Shown piece after piece: positions 10,535 to 21,924 of a stretch of 64,000 nt of DNA. The notes under the pieces are model-generated. The model was not told the DNA's origin and searched no databases. It saw nothing but the letters and a program-made list of their open reading frames with translations. Source of the DNA: Perkinsus olseni (taxonomy: Eukaryota > Perkinsozoa > Perkinsida > Perkinsidae); the NCBI GenBank assembly GCA_013115135.1, contig JABANP010000097.1, forward strand, positions 62,001 through 126,000. Direction: 5' to 3'. Position 1 is the stretch's first letter. Each line of letters begins with the position of its first letter. The position numbers and the translations under genes were made by a program.

Positions 10535-10937
10535 GTTGTTAATGAAGACGAGGAAAAGAGGCAATGATAGTTTATTCAACTAATGAACAACAACAACAAC
10601 ACGATAACAACGACCAACAACACAACGACCAACAGTCACTGTGGAAAGCACTCAGATGAGGTGCCTACACCCAGCCGCATGTTCCATGCTGCTATTGACG
10701 TGAAGCCTTCACCGCGGCCCAGGGCGGCCTTAACGAGTGACACAACACGGCTGTCCCCATCGAGGCGTGTTGCTCTAAGCTTGGCTGTTGCTGCTGTAGG
10801 AGGATGCGGGAGGATATTCCCTTCGCTATGACCGTATCCATCACTGCCTCACTCGGGCATGACTGGGCGTCCTTCGACACCGTCAATGACAGGCTACTCC
10901 TTGAATATGTGATATCGTCGATGATATTCTGACACCT
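10535..10937. other. Stretch without a resolved gene
   Basis: Upstream of the phosphotransferase gene. It contains a simple CAA/ACA-rich run (about 10583-10635) and short open frames on both strands, none with a recognisable family. Minus-strand 10692-10886 might be a last exon of the next gene (it has SLEQHASMGTAVLC) but the join cannot be shown. Confidence 0.3.
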
Positions 10938-11677
10938 CTAGCTGCCAATTCGATGGCGTGTTCCGTAGGCTCCTAAGCCTGTAGTATCGACTGTCGTAAA
11001 TTCTAGAAGGCCGCGGTCGGGTGAAGAGCAAGTTAGGTCCGGAGGCCAACGGGAGGCGACACTACGGGGTGGTGTGTAGGGGGACAACACGCTGCACACA
11101 ATGTCCGCTGCAGTTGAGCGAAAAATACACTCGCTGAGAATCGAACCCGGCATCACCTCAATAGCCAACATGAAACCTTCCTTCATCGCACCACACCCTT
11201 GACGTGCCCATGGAACCCCCACTCATCCACTTCCTGAACCCAATGTTGATGATGATGCTCCAGCCGTCTCGAACAAGGCCTGCCTAGTAACGAGTTGCAG
11301 CAGCAGGTAGCAAGTATCGTCTCCATAGGCTCCTGCCGCCCTGGATAAGTACGGGATGACAATGACGAGAAACCTAGATGAGAAGTAACTCTGTTGATAA
11401 CTCTTCTGACCCTCGCCTGATAAATTGAAATCATTGCTTCTAGAGTGTTCAGTTGTGCCGTGCCAGGTGGGATCATCAAGGTGGCTTCTCAGACGGGAAG
11501 GTAGTAGTGGTAGTAGGAGGGGATGCAGCAGCATGAGTCAATGCATCCTGCAGAGCCAACAGCAGTAGCACGGACAGAGAGAATGGGCGGAGTTAGAGAA
11601 TGCATACTCCCCGATCTGCCCACTGGAAGGAGCCCACTCACCGCCTGAAAAGATCGCCTGAGGTTCATGACAGCCAT
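10938..11677 (-). CDS. Unrecognised multi-exon gene (model uncertain)
   Basis: Several open segments follow each other on the minus strand: MAVMNLRRSFQAVSGLLPVG (from 11677, looks like a mitochondrial presequence: basic, no acidic residues), then an Ala/Thr-rich piece, then SRAAGAYGDDTCYLLLQLVT (about 11223-11360), then MKEGFMLAIE and AADIVCSVLSPYTPP (11180-11050). Plausible splice sites lie between them (for example 11108-11156), but phases cannot all be fixed. No family recognised. Strand and coding status are supported mainly by the agreement with flanking minus-strand genes. Confidence 0.3.
11108..11156 (-). other. Probable 49-nt intron containing a tRNA 3' half
   Basis: Minus strand: donor GTGATG, then CCGGGTTCGATTCTC (T-arm with B box), seven bases CGAGTGT in the position of the acceptor strand, A, TTTTT, and acceptor CTGCAG. 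From TTCGA to the oligo-T the spacing equals that of the elements at 30617-30881 and 51317-51371. T-stem pairing is partial. The host gene is not identified, so its intron status is inferred from splice motifs. Confidence 0.45.
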
Positions 11678-11942
11678 TGGCGGTAGTATCTAGAGTCGAA
11701 GCATGTAAGATACGGGATAGCTTCGATCAAAGCAAGCAAGGGTGTTTCATCTAGCACAGGGACTGGAACCTACTCCTCCGACGCCCCGTGATCCTCCCTG
11801 ATTGCTCATACCCTACCATCAGCACTACCTCCCATCCTGCTATGGCGACTGGCTGCCTCTACCCACTGCTGCCGACGACCAAGTGCCTGCAGGTGTTGAT
11901 GATGATGAGGCGTCCCCAACACAAGCCCAGTGGTGGTAGAAA
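11678..11942. other. Spacer with no supported gene
   Basis: Lies between the unresolved gene and the 3' end of the methyltransferase gene. Short open frames on both strands look like chance. A run of CAT/GAT repeats is present near 11895-11920. Confidence 0.35.
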
Positions 11943-13422
11943 TCACGTTGGTGGATGGAGGGCCCAGAGGAAGGCCGCACACTGGCCAAAGCCCATATTA
12001 TCGAACTGGACGGGGCTACCCACTTGGGTGAAGTTAGGGACTCTATAAGTGAGATGAGGTAGAATCTGAAGAGGGGGTTGATGATGGTATGATGCACGGA
12101 GCAGCAGTACTTCTTTCTGCATGTGACTGGTACGTATAGTCACCACCACACAGAGTGATGACTCATCCTTCAAAAGGGACAACCAACTCCGCGACCACCG
12201 TGGGTAAAGCTTGCGCACCTACGACCACTTGTCAACCTATTTTGCATCTTACACGGAGTAACCTATGATGCTACCATAGAATGCGTAAGATGTCTATGTC
12301 CCCATGGAGGGTCCACCAACACCAAATCAGCCTTTATCGGAGGAGAGCCTCCCGTAAGACCATCCGCCCCTTTAGCTCCAACAGCTTCACCACAGTCCAG
12401 TACCTGCGCATGATGAAGGTGACGGCAGCCCACCGATATTGGGCCTACCTCGAATTTGATGTCCCATGCTAATCTGGCAGCATTGGCCCTTGCTATGGCG
12501 ATGGCCTCCTCGTCTGCATCATAACCGTAGAACTCTACTCTACCGTCGGAGCGACCCCGTACTACCAGGATAAAGTACCTGCAAGGGTGGTTTAGTAAAG
12601 AGTGGAGAGGTGATGATGTTAATACATGGCGAAGAGATAACTGCCCACACCACACATAGGGTCTGATACCACCATCGTACCATCATCCCTGTTATGATGC
12701 ATGAGAGCTAGATGGGCCACACAGAAGGATACTGCATCAGGGGCACGACTGGCCCTGCCTTCCTTACTTATTGACATCGCTAAAGTAGCATAAACGTACA
12801 TTGTAGTGGTAGTATTGGTATCATTACCTTTGCTAGCATCCACCTTATCCCATCCACGCTTAGGTCTCCACCCCACCACTATCCGTAACCCCATCACCCA
12901 TACTACTACTTCTACATCAGCGTTGTCAGATAGATCAACCGGGGTATCACTACCAATACAGTCAGCTGTTGCCTTCTCCAAGTCCATAGTATTGAATTCA
13001 TGTACCACACCATCCGTACCTTCCAACCGGTACCCTGTGACCCTCCATGACTTATACCCCTCTACTAGAGCACCATCAAGTCCATTCATCGCCGTTAAGG
13101 CTTGCCTAACGTCCTTTATGGTAGGCCCAGTAAGCGTCCTCGTATCAGTATAAATGAAGAGGGTGTAGTAACACCCCACAGCCCTTAGTTCCCTAGCATC
13201 TTCATATCCGAATATGACCGCGTTAACCTCAGGATACTCGTCAATAACAGGAGCATGGCAGTGGTGCTGGAGTTCGTAAAGGGCCACCTCCCTCATGCCA
13301 TGCGGGTAGACACCAAAATACCGCGACTTCCCCTCATCCGCGTCCCGACTACGCTTACGACTTGACATCAACCACGGTGACCTATGATGCAGGGCCCTAC
13401 ACATAGCGTTGAGGAAATGCAA
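11943..13422 (-). CDS. THUMP-type RNA guanine-N2 methyltransferase (THUMPD2/3-, Trm14-like)
   Basis: Four exons: 12626-13422, 12449-12578, 12275-12403, 11943-12218; introns of 47, 45 and 56 nt; 443 residues. The N-terminal half (RYFGVYPHGMREVALYELQ; VNAVIFGYEDARELRAVG) looks like a THUMP/ferredoxin-like RNA-binding region. The Rossmann methyltransferase core has the SAM loop SDPMCGVGSYLF, the acidic loop FYGYDADEEAIAIARANA and the catalytic motif DPPWGHR (split from its context by introns). The end, VRKLYPRWSRSWLSLL then VVTIRT, fits this class. Start: ATG at 13422 or at 13368 (MSSRKRSRD), the latter more typical. Known relatives make m2G in tRNA. The 45-nt second intron is 3n without a stop and could be retained. 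Divergent from the UEV gene, 65-120 bp between starts. Confidence 0.8.
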
Positions 13423-13487
13423 GATAGCAAGTGGCCACGCTGCTGCTTCTGCTAATACTTGTGCTCAATTGCTATTGTGAGTAAATA

Positions 13488-14065
13488 ATGGCGGTAATCG
13501 TTCCTCGTAATTTTCGACTCCTGGATGAACTGGAGAAGGGTCAGAAAGGAGAGTGTGCTAGTGGATGCACCTTCGGTTTGGAGATACCAGGTAACTCACG
13601 ACCGAGGTAACGAGGTCGTTATCATCTATCGCTCTATCAGATGATATTACTCTAACCCATTGGAATGGTACTATCTTTGGACCACCGGGTACTGCATTCG
13701 AGAATAGGATATACTCACTAACATTGGAGTGTGGTCCTGAGTATCCTGACAAGGCCCCTACAGTGAGTTCGGCAGCTATTAACCGTCGTGAGTTGTGTAA
13801 GTTATGGTATTGGTAGGTTAAATTCAACACTAAGATCAACATCAACTGTGCTGACCCCAAGAACGGTCATGTTAACTCTAGATGGGGTCCTCTAGGGTCG
13901 TGGAAGAGGTAGAACGACGAGGATGTTGATGGTCATGAGTTGTTGATGGTTGTTGTTGATTTCAGGGAGTATACTATCGAAACTGTATTGGAATCTTTAC
14001 GCAGGGAGATGACATCGGCTGCCAATAGAAAGCTACCTCAACCTGAGGAAGGTGCTTCCTATTAA
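13488..14065 (+). CDS. Ubiquitin-conjugating enzyme variant (UEV, MMS2/UBE2V-like)
   Basis: Catalytically inactive E2 partner of Ubc13; the pair makes Lys63-linked ubiquitin chains in DNA-damage tolerance and signalling. Exons 13488-13590, 13641-13762, 13817-13908, 13966-14065 (introns 50, 54, 57 nt) give 138 residues, close to the family length of about 140-145. Diagnostic segments: [18 protein letters not shown] at the start, [40 protein letters not shown], and the C terminus [19 protein letters not shown]. The active-site Cys/HPN region of true E2s is absent, as expected for a UEV. All junctions keep frame. Promoter region is shared with the divergent methyltransferase gene. Confidence 0.93.
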
Positions 14066-14387
14066 AGTGCATCAACAGACTGCTTTTGTATACCACCCTC
14101 TTGGACTGGGGTACCACCTGCTAGGGATGATGATGCTGACTGGTCGTGAGCAGTAATATGATGATAATAGACAACGACGACAGGTCAGCATTGCACCCAA
14201 TATACTTAGCAACATCGTATCTTTCTGTTACAGCAATAACGAGTGGTTGTGTTCCTAGTGGGGGGGGGTAATCTCATGTAGGTTGGCAACGGACATGGTT
14301 GGAGGAATCTTCTGGTCCACCACCTGTTTGCAAGTAGTTTATCATCTTTCGCTGCAGCTGCCTGACGCTGTTGCTTCTGCTGTTGTA
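14066..14387. other. Spacer with no supported gene
   Basis: 3' flank of the UEV gene and 5' flank of the next gene. Contains a G9 run at about 14262-14270. No coding or RNA gene is supported. Confidence 0.4.
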
Positions 14388-14943
14388 ATGGGTTGCTCCA
14401 TGTCCTTCTGTACTATTGATGACATGCATCATACCTCTCTGTCTCAAAGTGATGACGAAATCGCTAAGTCGAAAGACTACGAATCAATGGTATCCTCATC
14501 TCCATCAACAACCAGCACGTGTAAGTTCTATCAGGCGTCCTTAATGTTCGCAATGTTCTTAATGTCCCTCAGATACCCCTTCATCGACCTCTAGTTGTAT
14601 TATCAGAGGTTCTTGTCGTCGTGAATCCGATCGGAAACTGCAAAAGTCAGTATCTTTCAGCGAACCATCAGTAGTCACCTACATCATCCCCCCTTCACAC
14701 ACTTTGAGACCTCTAACACCACCATCATCCTCATACAAGCAACAGCAGCAACAACAACGCCGAGGAGGAGCAACCGCCGTGGTAGTAGGGGGCGGAGTCT
14801 GTACTCCGCCTAAGGCCCACAGATCACCGCACCATCATGAGTGCCAGCCCCTTGTTAATCGTAGTGAAAGGCGGTTTGGTCAGCCTAGGCTAGCCGGAGG
14901 TAGGAGAGCTCATCGCCGTAGATGTCTTAGCACTATGGCATAA
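14388..14943 (+). CDS. Small Gly2/Cys3-start protein with a PP1-docking-like motif
   Basis: Two exons, 14388-14520 and 14609-14943 (intron 88 nt), give 155 residues. It begins MGCSMSFCTIDD, a plausible N-myristoylation (Gly2) plus palmitoylation (Cys3) signal for membrane attachment. It is Ser/Thr-rich and contains KLQKSVSFSE, where KSVSF resembles the RVxF docking motif of protein phosphatase 1. A Gln run and an Arg-rich tail (ERRFGQPRLAGGRRAHRRR) follow. No domain is recognised. The intron join T+GT (Cys) is the only acceptor that avoids a stop. Function is not known; membrane-associated regulator is a guess. Confidence 0.5.
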
Positions 14944-15349
14944 TATTTGTTCCTGATGATGATGATCACGATCATGATGGTGTTAGTTGTATAACACCAT
15001 CAGTGTCATCATCAATACTACTACTATTGTAGTATAACCCTCATGAGCCTCCCTCCTGTCGGTCATGTGCTTCCTGATACATGCTATCAGGACTGCCCCC
15101 AATAATACAACAACAACAACTGCCACTACTATCAATACCGTTCCTCCTTTCTACTGTAGGCAACCTCTCAACGTACTTTTGTGGTTCCTAGTACCCCCTT
15201 GTACCTATCGAGTCGTGTGATCAAAGCGTGCCTTCTCGATTATTTATGTCTAGTCATACCCCTCTCTCCCCTTTGGTGTTGTGTTATTACCACACCTTTG
15301 CCAACTCTTGCTGTTAGTACTGTCTTTCCTGATGTCCCACAGTGCTAAG
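14944..15349. other. Spacer upstream of NAA20
   Basis: About 400 bases rich in CAT/ACT and CAA repeats. A minus-strand reading gives short Cys- or Gly-rich peptides with no family. No gene is claimed. Confidence 0.35.
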
Positions 15350-15944
15350 ATGATCACCCTACGCCCCATGTGCATCGATGATCTCATGCGGTTGAATAAC
15401 ATCAATCTGGACTATTGGACGGAGATGTCCGACTTTTCCTACCACAACGGTGATAATACCTCCCCCTCCCTCAGGTATACTACATCCTTCTATACGCACT
15501 ACTTCACTCGGTGGCCTGAGCTCTGTGTTGTTGCTGAGTGTGCTGATGGTGAGACTATTGCTGGTTATATAATAGGCAAGGTTGAAGGTAATAATAATAC
15601 CACCCTCGCAACTATCTCATGGTACTTTACGATCAGGTGAAGGTATGGGGTATCATTCTCACATCTCAGCCTTGTCAGTCGCACCTGAGTTCAGACGAGC
15701 AGGAGTAGCTCGGCAACTAGTAGATTACTTTGAGATGCTCAGCGAGAAGCTGCATGATTGTTACTTTGCTGACCTATACGTAAGAGGCCATCACTCTCCC
15801 CAAGTGATGGGTTGTGATGATGGACAGGTTAGAGAATCGAATACGATAGCGATAGAGCTGTACAAGGCTCGAGGATATGAAGTATTCAGAACAGTTACTG
15901 CCTACTACCAGGGTACACCAACACAAGAGGAAGAGGATGCGTAA
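15350..15944 (+). CDS. NAA20: N-alpha-acetyltransferase 20, NatB catalytic subunit
   Basis: Acetylates nascent proteins starting Met-Asp/Glu/Asn/Gln, with the NAA25 auxiliary subunit at the ribosome. Exons 15350-15587 and 15637-15944 (intron 49 nt) give 181 residues, against about 178 in animals. Start chosen at MITLRPMCIDDLMRLNNIN, the conserved NAA20 start, rather than the upstream in-frame ATG at 15281. GNAT motifs: WPELCVVAE, GYIIGKVEGEG across the intron, ALSVAPEFRRAGVARQLVD (acetyl-CoA loop), and the C-terminal ELYKARGYEVFRTVTAYY. A lineage insertion of about 15 residues (GHHSPQVMGCDDGQV) lies between DLYVR and the SNTIAI strand. Confidence 0.93.
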
Positions 15945-16338
15945 GCAGCAGCAGCAGCATGAACATTCACGCACATCAAGGGTCGTGTGTAGGCTGGACA
16001 TGCGGAAACCTCTGTGTAGAGACAAGGAACGGAGGTGCCTCGAAGGTGCCGGCAAGAGGGTTAGACCCGAAGATGTTATCTAGACTACCACCACCAGAAT
16101 CGCCAGCATCGTTGTTTCTCAATAATAAGTGTTCTCCAGGGGTACCATGTATTGTGATTGAGGGTGGTTGCTGAAGGTCGTCTATCGCGGAATACTACCA
16201 ACTCATGAACGGGCGTGTTAGTAATCGTTTTTGTGTGCCCTGTCCCTAGCGCTACTACGCCTACTACCGCTGCTAGCCTAGAGTATGACGAGCGCCATGC
16301 TCATTGCTATGCTCGTGTCGTTGCTGATTGTGATATAG
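15945..16338. other. Spacer before the FN3 array
   Basis: Starts with a CAG run directly after the NAA20 stop. Two short open frames (15877-16083, 15959-16174) show no family and overlap the NAA20 3' end. No gene claimed. Confidence 0.35.
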
Positions 16339-16376
16339 GTCACCTCGTGGAGCCTGAGTTGGCGCGATGATTGTCC

Positions 16377-16403
16377 TACTGTATTATTGTAGTTATTACA
16401 GTA
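16377..16403 (+). promoter_or_regulatory. 7-bp inverted repeat just upstream of FN3 copy 1 start
   Basis: TACTGTA at 16377-16383 and TACAGTA at 16397-16403 form a perfect inverted repeat ending 11 bases before the ATG at 16415. Identical in copies 2 (19131-19157) and 3 (21887-21913). Could be a protein-binding site or a 5'-UTR hairpin. Confidence 0.4.
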
Positions 16404-16414
16404 GTGTTATTCCC

Positions 16415-18640
16415 ATGGCTACTCAATCCTCTGCAACTACTGATAATGATGATTTAATACCCAATAGGGCGGCGACTACTAGTCATGGTGCTGTTGATAA
16501 TAATTGTGAAGAATGGACTGTAACTTCTACTACTAAAGGGGATGACCACTATGATACCTCTTCCACCTCACCCAAGCACAACAAGGGCAAGTGTGCTGCC
16601 TTCAACTACTGGTGTTGTATGATATTCTGTTGCCGACCACCACATGAGATGAGTGATGAAGAAAGGATTGAATGGGAGAAGAAGAGTTTCTGGGATAAAT
16701 ACAAAGGAGCGTTCTTCTGCTTTATTCGTTACTTTATTATGTTCCTTATTGGTATTGGTATCGGTATTGGTATATTCTTCCTTGTCCTCTATTGTATGGG
16801 TATTATTGGTGGATCATCTAATAACAATAGCAGTTCAAATACTATTGATCTTGGTGAACTACAATACCCGACTGTAGTACCTGGTTATACCAATTTGAGT
16901 ATTACTATCAGTCCTGTTGCAGCAGCATTAACCTACAATCCAAAGGATTATCTTATTGAAACCCAAGTTGCCTCTGGTAGTGGTGGACGACGTCTCCGAC
17001 CTCAGTCTGATGGACCATGGACTGTAGCAATGGAGGTACCATATGATAAGGACCATGCAACTACTGCTACTATAACCGGTCTAACTGCTGGTGAACAGCT
17101 ACTTATCCGTTATAAGATTGAAATGGAGGATGGTCGTGTTAGTAGCCCATCAGTTGCTGTTATGGAGGGCACGAAGGCTCCTACTGCCCCAAGTATCCCT
17201 GGTAATAACAGAGTCATCATCATAATCATAATCATCACGTAATCTCCTATTATCTAGTCTTATCATATTTCCTATCAGGTTTGACAGCATCTGATACGAC
17301 TGATAGCAGCGTATCCGTGAGTATTATACCACCCACTGCCGATAACGGTGCGGATATAACTGGATATATCATACAACATGCATTAGTCAGTAGTACTGAT
17401 AATAATACTACACCCGATAATTGGACTAAGGCTGAGATATCTCAGGATGATGCTTCTAAGGTAAGCAATTCTGACTTCGTTATTTCACGGCGGAAACTGT
17501 TGTCTCTTTGTCGTCGTCAGCCTTACACAGTTGATGGTCTATCTTCCGGTCAAGCTGTTGTTCTTCGTGTATCGGCTGAGAACTCCGTCGGTGATAGCGA
17601 CTACAGCAAACCCTACTCGATGGTCACAGACGAGGCTGATGCATCAGCTCCTGATAAGGTTGGTATTCCTCAACCATTCACTGATTATTCATATGTTGTT
17701 GTCGTAGGTATCAGACTTCGCCGTTCAATCGACCACATCCAATACGGCAACGCTGAATTGGACAGCTCCAGCTGACAATGGTGCTATGATACTTCGATAC
17801 ATCATCAGTGATGATGATGATAAGACGTATACAGTTGATGGTCATGATACATCTTATACTGTAACGGGACTTAGTCGTGGTAGTGATTATACATTCTATA
17901 TTATTGCTAAAAACTCTAAAGGGGATAGTCCAAAATCAGATGGTGTATCAACTAAGACAACTGAGAGTTGTGATGCTGATCCACCAAGTAATGTTATGAG
18001 ACAGACACCATTCTCTGATGGTCTAAGTGTGAGTTGGAGTAAAGCCAGCAATCCTGAATGTGATCTACCAGTCACTGCTTACCGTGTTATTGATGATGAT
18101 GGTAATGAACTTTGTCAACCAGCCACTGATGGTGCTCTATGGTGTGATGTTACCGGCCTTAAACCAAGTACATCATATAATATCAGAGTCCAGGCTAAGA
18201 ACTCTGCCGGATGGTCTAAGAAATCCTCCTCATCCGTCAAGATGTCTACTATCGCTAGTGGTAAGTGTGCTACCAGGGACCAGATTCGGTGGTGGGTAAC
18301 TACTACTAACCCGACCTACAACTCCATGGACTTCACTGATGCTATCTCCAAGTGCGGCGTACAAGGTCTTGGAAATGCCGATAAAGTCTCCAGCTGCCTT
18401 GTTGATTACACCAAGGACCCGTCTAAGACTCCCTTCGACCTTCCACCCATTACGGATGACTGCTCCATGTGTTATGGTGTTAATGGCCAGTGTTCAATGA
18501 AACACTGCAGCTTCCCTTGCGGTCTTGGATCCAAGGTTACCTCGCCTGAGTGTCTACAGTGTAACGATGATTACTGTAAGCCAGCCTTCTACTCATGTGC
18601 TGGTCTCTATCCAGCCATTGCCCCGCCTGATCCTCAATGA
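16415..18640 (+). CDS. Single-pass membrane protein with FN3-like repeats, array copy 1
   Basis: Exons 16415-17201, 17279-17460, 17521-17658, 17708-18640; 679 residues. Layout: Ser/Thr/Asp-rich cytosolic head; Cys cluster [10 protein letters not shown] (possible palmitoylation); one membrane span around [20 protein letters not shown]; then about four fibronectin-III-like domains with typical ends ([55 protein letters not shown]); and a Cys-rich tail with about 14 Cys (DDCSMCYGVNGQCSMKHCSF...). No signal peptide, so the span acts as signal-anchor with the FN3 part outside. Suggests a surface adhesion or recognition molecule; ligand unknown. Intron 2 (60 nt) is 3n with no stop and may be retained. 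Start: first ATG after the conserved inverted repeat. Confidence 0.8.
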
Positions 18641-19086
18641 TTATGAGGACCATCAGTGAAGGTTCTATTTTTTGTTTACCATTTCCGAGCACCGATTTGA
18701 ATTTTCGGATTGATCTTGTTGCTCGATTACCATCATCACTTCTCGAATATCCCAATAGCGGTATTTTCTCAACAATGTGTTTCGAAGGACTTCGGTGACT
18801 TTTTGAATGATCACCATTGATGTTGGTCATGTCTCGGATGTGCTATAACAATTACCTCCCATAACACGTTTTCGTTCCAGCAGCCACCATCCTTTGGCTC
18901 TTTGCCTGATATCTTTTTGCGTTGGTAAGGTTGTCATCATCGCTCTTGTTGTTGTCTTTTGCTCGCGTCTGAGCGATGGTCTGTCAATTAGTTGTGTGCA
19001 GTTGTTCTTCTCGGCGTTTGTAGGCGAACAATTTTCGAGGCTTTTGGCTGTTTTGAGTTCATATGACTTAGTAAGATAGATACTGG

Positions 19087-19157
19087 TATAAAAAGATCAC
19101 CTCGTGGAGCCTAAGTTGGCGCGATTATCCTACTGTATTATTGTAGTTATTACAGTA
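19087..19157 (+). promoter_or_regulatory. Shared upstream element of FN3 copy 2: TATA-like box and inverted repeat
   Basis: TATAAAAAG at 19087-19095 lies about 75-80 bp before the ATG at 19169. The inverted repeat TACTGTA/TACAGTA is at 19131-19157. The same arrangement occurs before copy 3 (TATAAAAAG 21843-21851, ATG 21925). In copy 1 the TATA-like box is altered to TATAGG. Absent from copy 4. Confidence 0.4.
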
Positions 19158-19168
19158 GTGTTATTCCC

Positions 19169-21396
19169 ATGGCTACTCAATCCTCTGCAACTACTGATAA
19201 TGATGATTTAATACCCAATAGGGCGGCGACTACTAGTCATGGTGCTGTTGATAATAATTGTGAAGAATGGACTGTAACTTCTACTACTAAAGGGGATGAC
19301 CGCTATGATACCTCTTCCACCTCACCCAAGCACAACAAGGGCAAATGTGCTGCCTTCAACTACTGGTGTTGTATGATATTCTGTTGCCGACCACCACATG
19401 AGATGAGTGATGAAGAAAGGATTGAATGGGAGAAGAAGAGTTTCTGGGATAAATACAAAGGAGCGTTCTTCTGCTTTATTCGTTACTTTATTATGTTCCT
19501 TATTGGTATTGGTATCGGTATTGGTATATTCTTCCTTGTCCTCTATTGTATGGGTATTATTGGTGGATCATCTAATAACAATAGCAGTTCAAATACTATT
19601 GATCTTGGTGAACTACAATACCCTACTGTAGTACCTGGTTATACCAATTTGAGTATTACTATCAGTCCTGTTGCAGCAGCATTAACCTACAATCCAAAGG
19701 ATTATCTTATTGAAACCCAAGTTGCCTCTGGTAGTGGTGGACGACGTCTCCGACCTCAGTCTGATGGACCATGGACTGTAGCAATGGAGGTACCATATGA
19801 TAAGGACCATGCAACTACTGCTACTATAACCGGTCTTACTGCTGGTGAACAGCTACTTATCCGTTATAAGATTGAAATGGAGGATGGTCGTGTTAGTAGC
19901 CCATCAGTTGCTGTTATGGAGGGCACGAAGGCTCCAACTGCCCCAAGTATCCCTGGTAATAATAGAGTCATCATCATCATAATCATCACATAATCTCCTA
20001 TTATCTCGTCTTATCATATTTCCTTCATCAGGTTTGACAGCATCTGATACGACTGATAGCAGCGTATCCGTGAGTATTATACCACCCACTGCCGATAACG
20101 GTGCGGATATAACTGGATATATCATACAACATGCATTAGTCAGTAGTACTGATAATAATACTACACCCGATAATTGGACTAAGGCTGCTGAGATATCACA
20201 GGATGATGCTTCCAAGGTAAGCAATTCTGACTTCGTTATCTCACGGCGGAAACTGTTGTCTCTTTGTCGTCGTCAGCCTTACACAGTTGATGGTCTATCT
20301 TCCGGTCAAGCTGTTGTTCTTCGTGTATCGGCTGAGAACTCCGTCGGTGATAGCGACTACAGCAAACCCTACTCGATGGTCACAGACGAGGTTGATGCAT
20401 CAGCTCCTGATAAGGTTGGTATTCCTCAACCATTCACTGATCATTCATATGTTGTTGTCGTAGGTATCAGACTTCGCCGTTCAATCGACCACGTCTAACA
20501 CGGCAACGCTGAATTGGACAGCTCCAGCTGACAATGGTGCTATGATACTTCGGTACATCATCAGTGATGATGATGATAAGACGTATACAGTTGATGGTCA
20601 TGATACATCTTATACTGTAACGGGACTTAGTCGTGGTAGTGATTATACATTCTATATTATTGCTAAAAACTCTAAAGGGGATAGTCCAAAATCAGATGGT
20701 GTATCAACTAAGACAACTGAGAGTTGTGATGCTGATCCACCAAGTAATGTTATGAGACAGACACCATTCTCTGATGGTCTAAGTGTGAGTTGGAGTAAAG
20801 CCAGCAATCCTGAATGTGATCTACCAGTCACTGCTTACCGTGTTATTGATGATGATGGTAATGAACTTTGTCAACCAGCCACTGATGGTGCTCTATGGTG
20901 TGATGTTACCGCCCTTAAACCAAGTACATCATATAATATCAGAGTCCAGGCTAAGAACTCTGCCGGATGGTCTAAGAAATCCTCCTCATCCGTCAAGATG
21001 TCTACTATCGCTAGTGGTAAGTGTGCTACCAGGGACCAGATTCGATGGTGGGTAACTACTACTAACCCGACCTACAACTCCATGGACTTCACTGATGCTA
21101 TCTCCAAGTGCGGTGTACAAGGTCTTGGAAATGCCGATAAAGTTTCTAGCTGCCTTGTTGATTACACCAAAGACCCGTCTAAGACTCCCTTCGACCTTCC
21201 ACCCATTACTGATGACTGCTCCATGTGTTATGGTGTTAATGGCCAGTGTTCAATGAAACACTGCAGCTTCCCTTGCGGTCTTGGATCCAAGGTTACCTCG
21301 CCTGAGTGTCTACAGTGTAACGATGATTACTGTAAGCCAGCCTTCTACTCATGTGCTGGTCTCTATCCAGCCATTGCCCCGCCTGATCCTCAATGA
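19169..21396 (+). CDS. Single-pass membrane protein with FN3-like repeats, array copy 2
   Basis: Exons 19169-19955, 20032-20216, 20277-20414, 20464-21396; 680 residues. Same domain plan as copy 1 and almost identical in protein sequence; differences are single substitutions (for example His to Arg in the head, Gly to Ala before LKPSTSYN) and one extra Ala in exon 2 (KAAEISQDD). Intron 2 is again 60 nt without a stop. Intron 1 contains a variable ATC/ATA run. The tail ends YPAIAPPDPQ. Transcription is probably driven by the duplicated upstream element. Confidence 0.8.
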
Positions 21397-21842
21397 TTAT
21401 GAGGACCACCAGTGAAGGTTCTATTTTTTGTTTACCATTTCCGAGCACCGATTTGAATTTTCGGATTGATCTTGTTGCTCGATTATCGTCATCACTTCTC
21501 GAATATCCCAATAGCGGTATTTTCTCAACAATGTGTTTCCGAGGAGTTCGGCGACTTTTTGAATGATCACCATTGATGTTGGTCATGTCTCGGATGTGCT
21601 ATAACAATTACCTCCCATAACACGTTTTCGTTCCAGCAGCCACCATCCTTTGGCTCTTTGCCTGATATCTTTTTGCGTTGGTAAGGTTGTCATCATCGCT
21701 CTTGTTGTTGTCTTTTGCTCGCGTCTGAGCGATGGTATGTCAATTAGTTGTGTGCAGTTGTTATTCTCGGCGTTTGTAGGCGAACAATTTTCGAGGCTTT
21801 TGGCTGCTTTGAGTTCATATGACTTAGTAAGATAGATACTGG

Positions 21843-21913
21843 TATAAAAAGATCACCTCGTGGAGCCTAAGTTGGCGCGATTATCCTACTGTATTATTGT
21901 AGTTATTACAGTA
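21843..21913 (+). promoter_or_regulatory. Shared upstream element of FN3 copy 3
   Basis: TATAAAAAG at 21843-21851 and inverted repeat TACTGTA/TACAGTA at 21887-21913, ATG at 21925. Same spacing as copy 2. Confidence 0.4.
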
Positions 21914-21924
21914 GTGTTATTCCC

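Noticed and set aside
10583..10635. CRISPR-like or satellite array in the CAA/ACA run
   Set aside because: Simple trinucleotide-type repeat with no spacers or unit structure.
13558..13860. 100-residue minus frame
   Set aside because: Lies opposite UEV exons 1-3, which are certain from family motifs.
18537..18830. Minus frame repeated after each FN3 copy (also 21293-21586)
   Set aside because: Repeated only because the array is repeated; no family, and overlaps the FN3 3' end in antisense.
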